A stretch of DNA of 10,104 bases from Chlamydiia bacterium. Its GTDB lineage: Bacteria > Chlamydiota > Chlamydiia > Chlamydiales > FEN-1388. Positions 7,539 through 10,104 of this stretch are shown in pieces (the stretch's first letter is position 1; each line of letters starts with the position of its first letter). Under the pieces are notes generated by a model, which saw only the letters and a list, made by a program, of their open reading frames with translations, was not told the origin of the DNA and searched no databases. Where the stretch lies: NCBI GenBank assembly GCA_003170575.1, contig PMZB01000254.1:1-10104 (forward strand), read 5' to 3'. The translations under genes were made by a program, and so were the position numbers.

Positions 7539-8528
7539 TCAAAATTCGAGTTTACTGATCTGCCAGCATCGATGAATTTTTTGATTGTGAAAATCAACTG
7601 GAATTGTATTTTTCGAAATATCTTTGAAAGTGCACGACGGGAAAAGAGTTTCATCAAGAGAAAATTTCCGTGAGTTTGTGCTAAAGAAGATAGTGCCTCC
7701 TTTTGAGAGAAGGCGGAGCGCTTTCGTCAACAAAGCAGGATAATCTACCTGAATGTCAAACATCTGATCCATTTTTTTAGAACGTGAAATGGTTGGCGGA
7801 TCTATCACAATGATGTCGTAGAGAGCCCCAAAGGCAATTTCTTCATCAAGAAATTTCAAGCAATCGGCCCGCACAATTACATTGTCATGGAGTGAAAGTC
7901 CATTCAGTGCAAAATTATCTTTTCCCCAAGCTGTATAGGTATTGGATAAGTCGACACTTTTGGTGAGGCTTGCTCCTGCAAGCGCCGCATGAACACTGAA
8001 GGCACATGTATAGGCAAAAAGATTGAGCACGCTCCTCCCTTTAGCTATTGAGCTCACTCTTTGCCGCGTTTCTCTATGATCCAGGAATAATCCAGTATCT
8101 AAGTAATCGTGAAGATTCACCTTAAATTTCACGCCATATTCGAAGACTGAAAAATATTGCTTTTCCTGAGCAAGCTTTTCGTACTGTTGCATTTTGGTCC
8201 GCCGCACGCGCGTGCGCCAGTAAATAGCCTCAGGCTGCACGGCAAAAAGAGAATAGAGGGCCTCGAGCACCTCGTTTTCGAGGGAAGAAGAAGGCTCATC
8301 ACTATCGCGATTATAAGAAAAATACTGGACACAGAACCGACCTGCATAAAAATCGATAGCTAAAGGATATTCTTTAATGTCGCGATCATACACCCGAAAA
8401 CAGTCTGTACAGGTTCTTTTTGCCCACTTCCGGACATGGCGATAGTTTTTCCGTATACGATTTTTTAGGGGGGAGCTTTTATCTTCCCCATCTGCTATCG
8501 CAGGAAGAAGGAGAGAAGTATTTTCCAT
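7539..8528 (-). CDS. rlmK: RlmK-type 23S rRNA (guanine-N7) methyltransferase, stand-alone
   Basis: The product is a class I S-adenosylmethionine methyltransferase homologous to the C-terminal half of E. coli RlmKL, the half that makes m7G2069 in 23S rRNA. From ATG 8528 it is 329 aa. Visible features: the RlmK-type N-terminus NRIRKNYRHVRKWAKR (23-38) leading to CFRVYDRDIKEY (43-54); the family block NLHDYLDTGLFLDHRETR (138-155); SAM motif I LNLFAYTCAFSVHAA (168-182); acidic D193 after motif II; catalytic motif DPPT (243-246); and the C-terminal block KIHRCWQ (317-323). Motif I has cysteine where AYTG is usual. The THUMP/RlmL half is absent and not in this window, so this is a split version. 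I chose ATG 8528 (GGAAG 12 nt upstream) because the family block begins just after it; a TTG at 8612 would overlap the upstream gene. The gene follows a pseudokinase gene by 41 bp and could be cotranscribed with it. Confidence 0.88.
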   Translation of the reverse strand: MENTSLLLPAIADGEDKSSPLKNRIRKNYRHVRKWAKRTCTDCFRVYDRDIKEYPLAIDFYAGRFCVQYFSYNRDSDEPSSSLENEVLEALYSLFAVQPEAIYWRTRVRRTKMQQYEKLAQEKQYFSVFEYGVKFKVNLHDYLDTGLFLDHRETRQRVSSIAKGRSVLNLFAYTCAFSVHAALAGASLTKSVDLSNTYTAWGKDNFALNGLSLHDNVIVRADCLKFLDEEIAFGALYDIIVIDPPTISRSKKMDQMFDIQVDYPALLTKALRLLSKGGTIFFSTNSRKFSLDETLFPSCTFKDISKNTIPVDFHNQKIHRCWQISKLEF

Positions 8529-8569
8529 AAGAACAAAAATCTTCCAAGAGTCTGTGTTTAAAACTTGTG

Positions 8570-10054
8570 TCAGGAACCGGTCGAAATATATGCGGGAGAG
8601 ATTGATGGACAATTCTCTTCTTCAACAACTCCCTCTGCCAATTGTTGCTCTCCAGACATTTTTCTTGCTAACTCTTTAAAAAAAGATGATCTTTTTGATT
8701 CATCAACCACTGTCTGAGGAATAGGCAAACAGTCTTGTGAACTAAAAGCACTATCGCCCATTGTACTCCCCATCTGATTCAGCAGATTCAGCAGATCCAT
8801 CCTCTGCACAACCTCCGGCATAGTGATCCTTGGAGCAGGATCAATGGTAAGAAGATCAACACATGCTTGAAAAATCTCTCTTGTATTTGAAGGCTCCAAT
8901 TGAGCAATCTTCTGCTTTATATGGTTAATTTCCTCAATCATTTCTTTTATCAATTCGTCACGTTGATCGGGTTTTACACAACGTTGAGTGTTAAAATAGG
9001 ACTGAATGCGTTGCTGCCATGGAACTACTGGAATGTTCAGCAACTGCAAAAAACAAAGTGCAGCTGCCCAATTCTCTCCAGGAATAAGAAGGGCAGGGTT
9101 GGTGATAGTCTCGCCCAAATACTCGGGTGGTGTAGAGGTGAGGTGTCCATAAAAACCATGGGATTGAGGAAAGTCTATACAGGTAGTTGAAAATCCAGCG
9201 TCAGTCCATTTGAAAACAAAACGGCCATTTGACTCTTGTCTAAAAACAATACTCAATGGTTTAACAGCCCCATGTATTCGGCCGTCTCTATGTAACAGGG
9301 CTAAACCAGCTGCCAACTGGCTAACAATCAAAGCTCTATTTTTATCGGAAACATTATATAAGCTGAAACTGGCTCCGCTCGCATAGCCGTCTTGGATAAC
9401 ACAGATCTTATCGAATGAAAAACCTCGTTCAACTTGTGTAAAACAAAATTCACAGCGTGTTTGAAGGAAACAGTCAAATGAACGAATGACTGCAAGCTCA
9501 TTTAAAAACCGTTTGGCTAGTGTGGTTGTTTTTATGACGTCCACATTACCATTTGTGTGATAACACGTCTGGCTCATCCTATATGCAACTGTAAAGCCTC
9601 TCTGCGTCGAATCTAATGGGAGGGCAATTGCTGTCCGTGTTTCAGCATAGGCACTAAATTGATGCTTAATGAAAGGGCCGTCCGGAAAAACATATATCAA
9701 TTTTTCCGGAAGATTAATAACGAATGAACCCGATGTCTTATTTTTTTTCTGGAAATAGTATGCTTTATCTTCACAAAGAAGCGGGAGAATCTGTTCAATA
9801 ATCTGCGATAAAAACATCCCTTTAGGCCAATAACGTAGCTGTTTTATACTCCGCATCTGTCCTTCGCGCAAAGATATTTTTTTATTTAAGTCCTCTCGAT
9901 CCTTTAAAGCATCGATTCCTGTCTTCCTTACATTGTGCGAAAGGAAATCCGGTGGAGAAAGAGGTTGTACCTGAGGACAACCCTGATTAACCGATATTGG
10001 TGCAACAGAATAAAGATCCGGCAACTTCCGTTCATTTTTTGATATTATAGCCAT
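8570..10054 (-). CDS. Eukaryotic-type protein kinase homologue lacking catalytic residues (pseudokinase)
   Basis: From ATG 10054 the product is 494 aa. The middle and C-terminal parts follow the kinase fold in order: a beta2-like GFTVAYR (153-159), a VIK strand with candidate lysine K175, a helix with NELAVIRSF (E186), a hinge-like strand ICVIQDG, LALLHRDGRIHGAVKP (251-266) at the catalytic loop, TDAG (284-287) at DFG, PPE (309-311) at APE, and DPAPR with R409 in the late helices. The catalytic-loop aspartate is replaced (HRDLKPEN becomes HGAVKPLS), so phosphotransfer by the usual route is unlikely; the DFG aspartate is kept. About 130 N-terminal residues and an acidic C-tail are unassigned. 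There is no signal peptide or membrane segment. Start choice: AGGGG at 10066-10070 lies 11 nt before ATG 10054; GTG 10066 is an alternative (498 aa), and an in-frame stop at 10073-10075 excludes a longer form. Chlamydial Pkn5, a degenerate kinase linked to type III secretion, is a possible relative; that is inference. Confidence 0.75.
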   Translation of the reverse strand: MAIISKNERKLPDLYSVAPISVNQGCPQVQPLSPPDFLSHNVRKTGIDALKDREDLNKKISLREGQMRSIKQLRYWPKGMFLSQIIEQILPLLCEDKAYYFQKKNKTSGSFVINLPEKLIYVFPDGPFIKHQFSAYAETRTAIALPLDSTQRGFTVAYRMSQTCYHTNGNVDVIKTTTLAKRFLNELAVIRSFDCFLQTRCEFCFTQVERGFSFDKICVIQDGYASGASFSLYNVSDKNRALIVSQLAAGLALLHRDGRIHGAVKPLSIVFRQESNGRFVFKWTDAGFSTTCIDFPQSHGFYGHLTSTPPEYLGETITNPALLIPGENWAAALCFLQLLNIPVVPWQQRIQSYFNTQRCVKPDQRDELIKEMIEEINHIKQKIAQLEPSNTREIFQACVDLLTIDPAPRITMPEVVQRMDLLNLLNQMGSTMGDSAFSSQDCLPIPQTVVDESKRSSFFKELARKMSGEQQLAEGVVEEENCPSISPAYISTGS

Positions 10055-10104
10055 AGAAAAATCCACCCCTGATTAATAGAAAATAATATCAAATATTGAG
10101 TAAG

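Noticed and set aside
8529..8612. N-terminal extension of rlmK from TTG 8612
   Set aside because: It would overlap the upstream gene by 43 bp and add 28 residues not found in RlmK; ATG 8528 begins just before the family block.
8900..9190. 96-codon plus-strand frame opposite the pseudokinase gene
   Set aside because: It is antisense to kinase-homologous sequence; the product looks hydrophobic by chance and has no support.
1..10104. tRNA, rRNA, CRISPR arrays, intact insertion sequences or integrase genes
   Set aside because: I found no cloverleaf, regularly spaced repeats, transposase motifs or attachment sites on either strand.

Overview
The window looks like chromosome from a diderm (Gram-negative), probably host-associated bacterium. 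It has a two-gene tamA-tamB outer-membrane transport operon, an rRNA methyltransferase, and two large proteins of the kind common in intracellular bacteria: a TIKI/ChaN/PMT-C2-like putative hydrolase and a degenerate eukaryotic-type kinase. Moderately AT-rich DNA, many cysteines in the two envelope proteins and a Pkn-like pseudokinase fit an environmental member of the Chlamydiota best. That assignment is inference; no marker gene here proves it, and a Legionella-like lineage is not excluded.

Layout, left to right. At 23-1753 (+) is a large protein with a C-terminal GExH...E...GxxH domain and an unrecognised N-terminal half; its frame is open at the window edge. Next comes about 395 bp without a convincing gene. 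It carries two hairpins sharing an ATTGGC/GCCAAT stem, a three-copy 10-bp repeat and, at its right end, a promoter with a perfect TATAAT box. That promoter leads into tamA, which most likely starts at a TTG at 2149, and tamB follows 2 bp downstream (3951-7454, +). A perfect 11-bp stem with a 3-base loop lies in the gap between tamB and the convergent gene, rlmK (7539-8528, -). Upstream of rlmK on the same strand, 41 bp away, is a pseudokinase gene (8570-10054, -).

How they may work together. TamA (Omp85 barrel with POTRA domains) and TamB (long inner-membrane-anchored, beta-rich protein) form the known translocation and assembly module that bridges the envelope. RlmK modifies 23S rRNA and is unrelated to the envelope genes. 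The 576-aa protein and the pseudokinase are candidate host-interaction or signalling factors; neither has a recognisable Sec signal peptide. I see no tRNA, rRNA, CRISPR array, intact insertion sequence or phage gene. The most novel material is the 576-aa protein, the pseudokinase and the structured gap before tamA.
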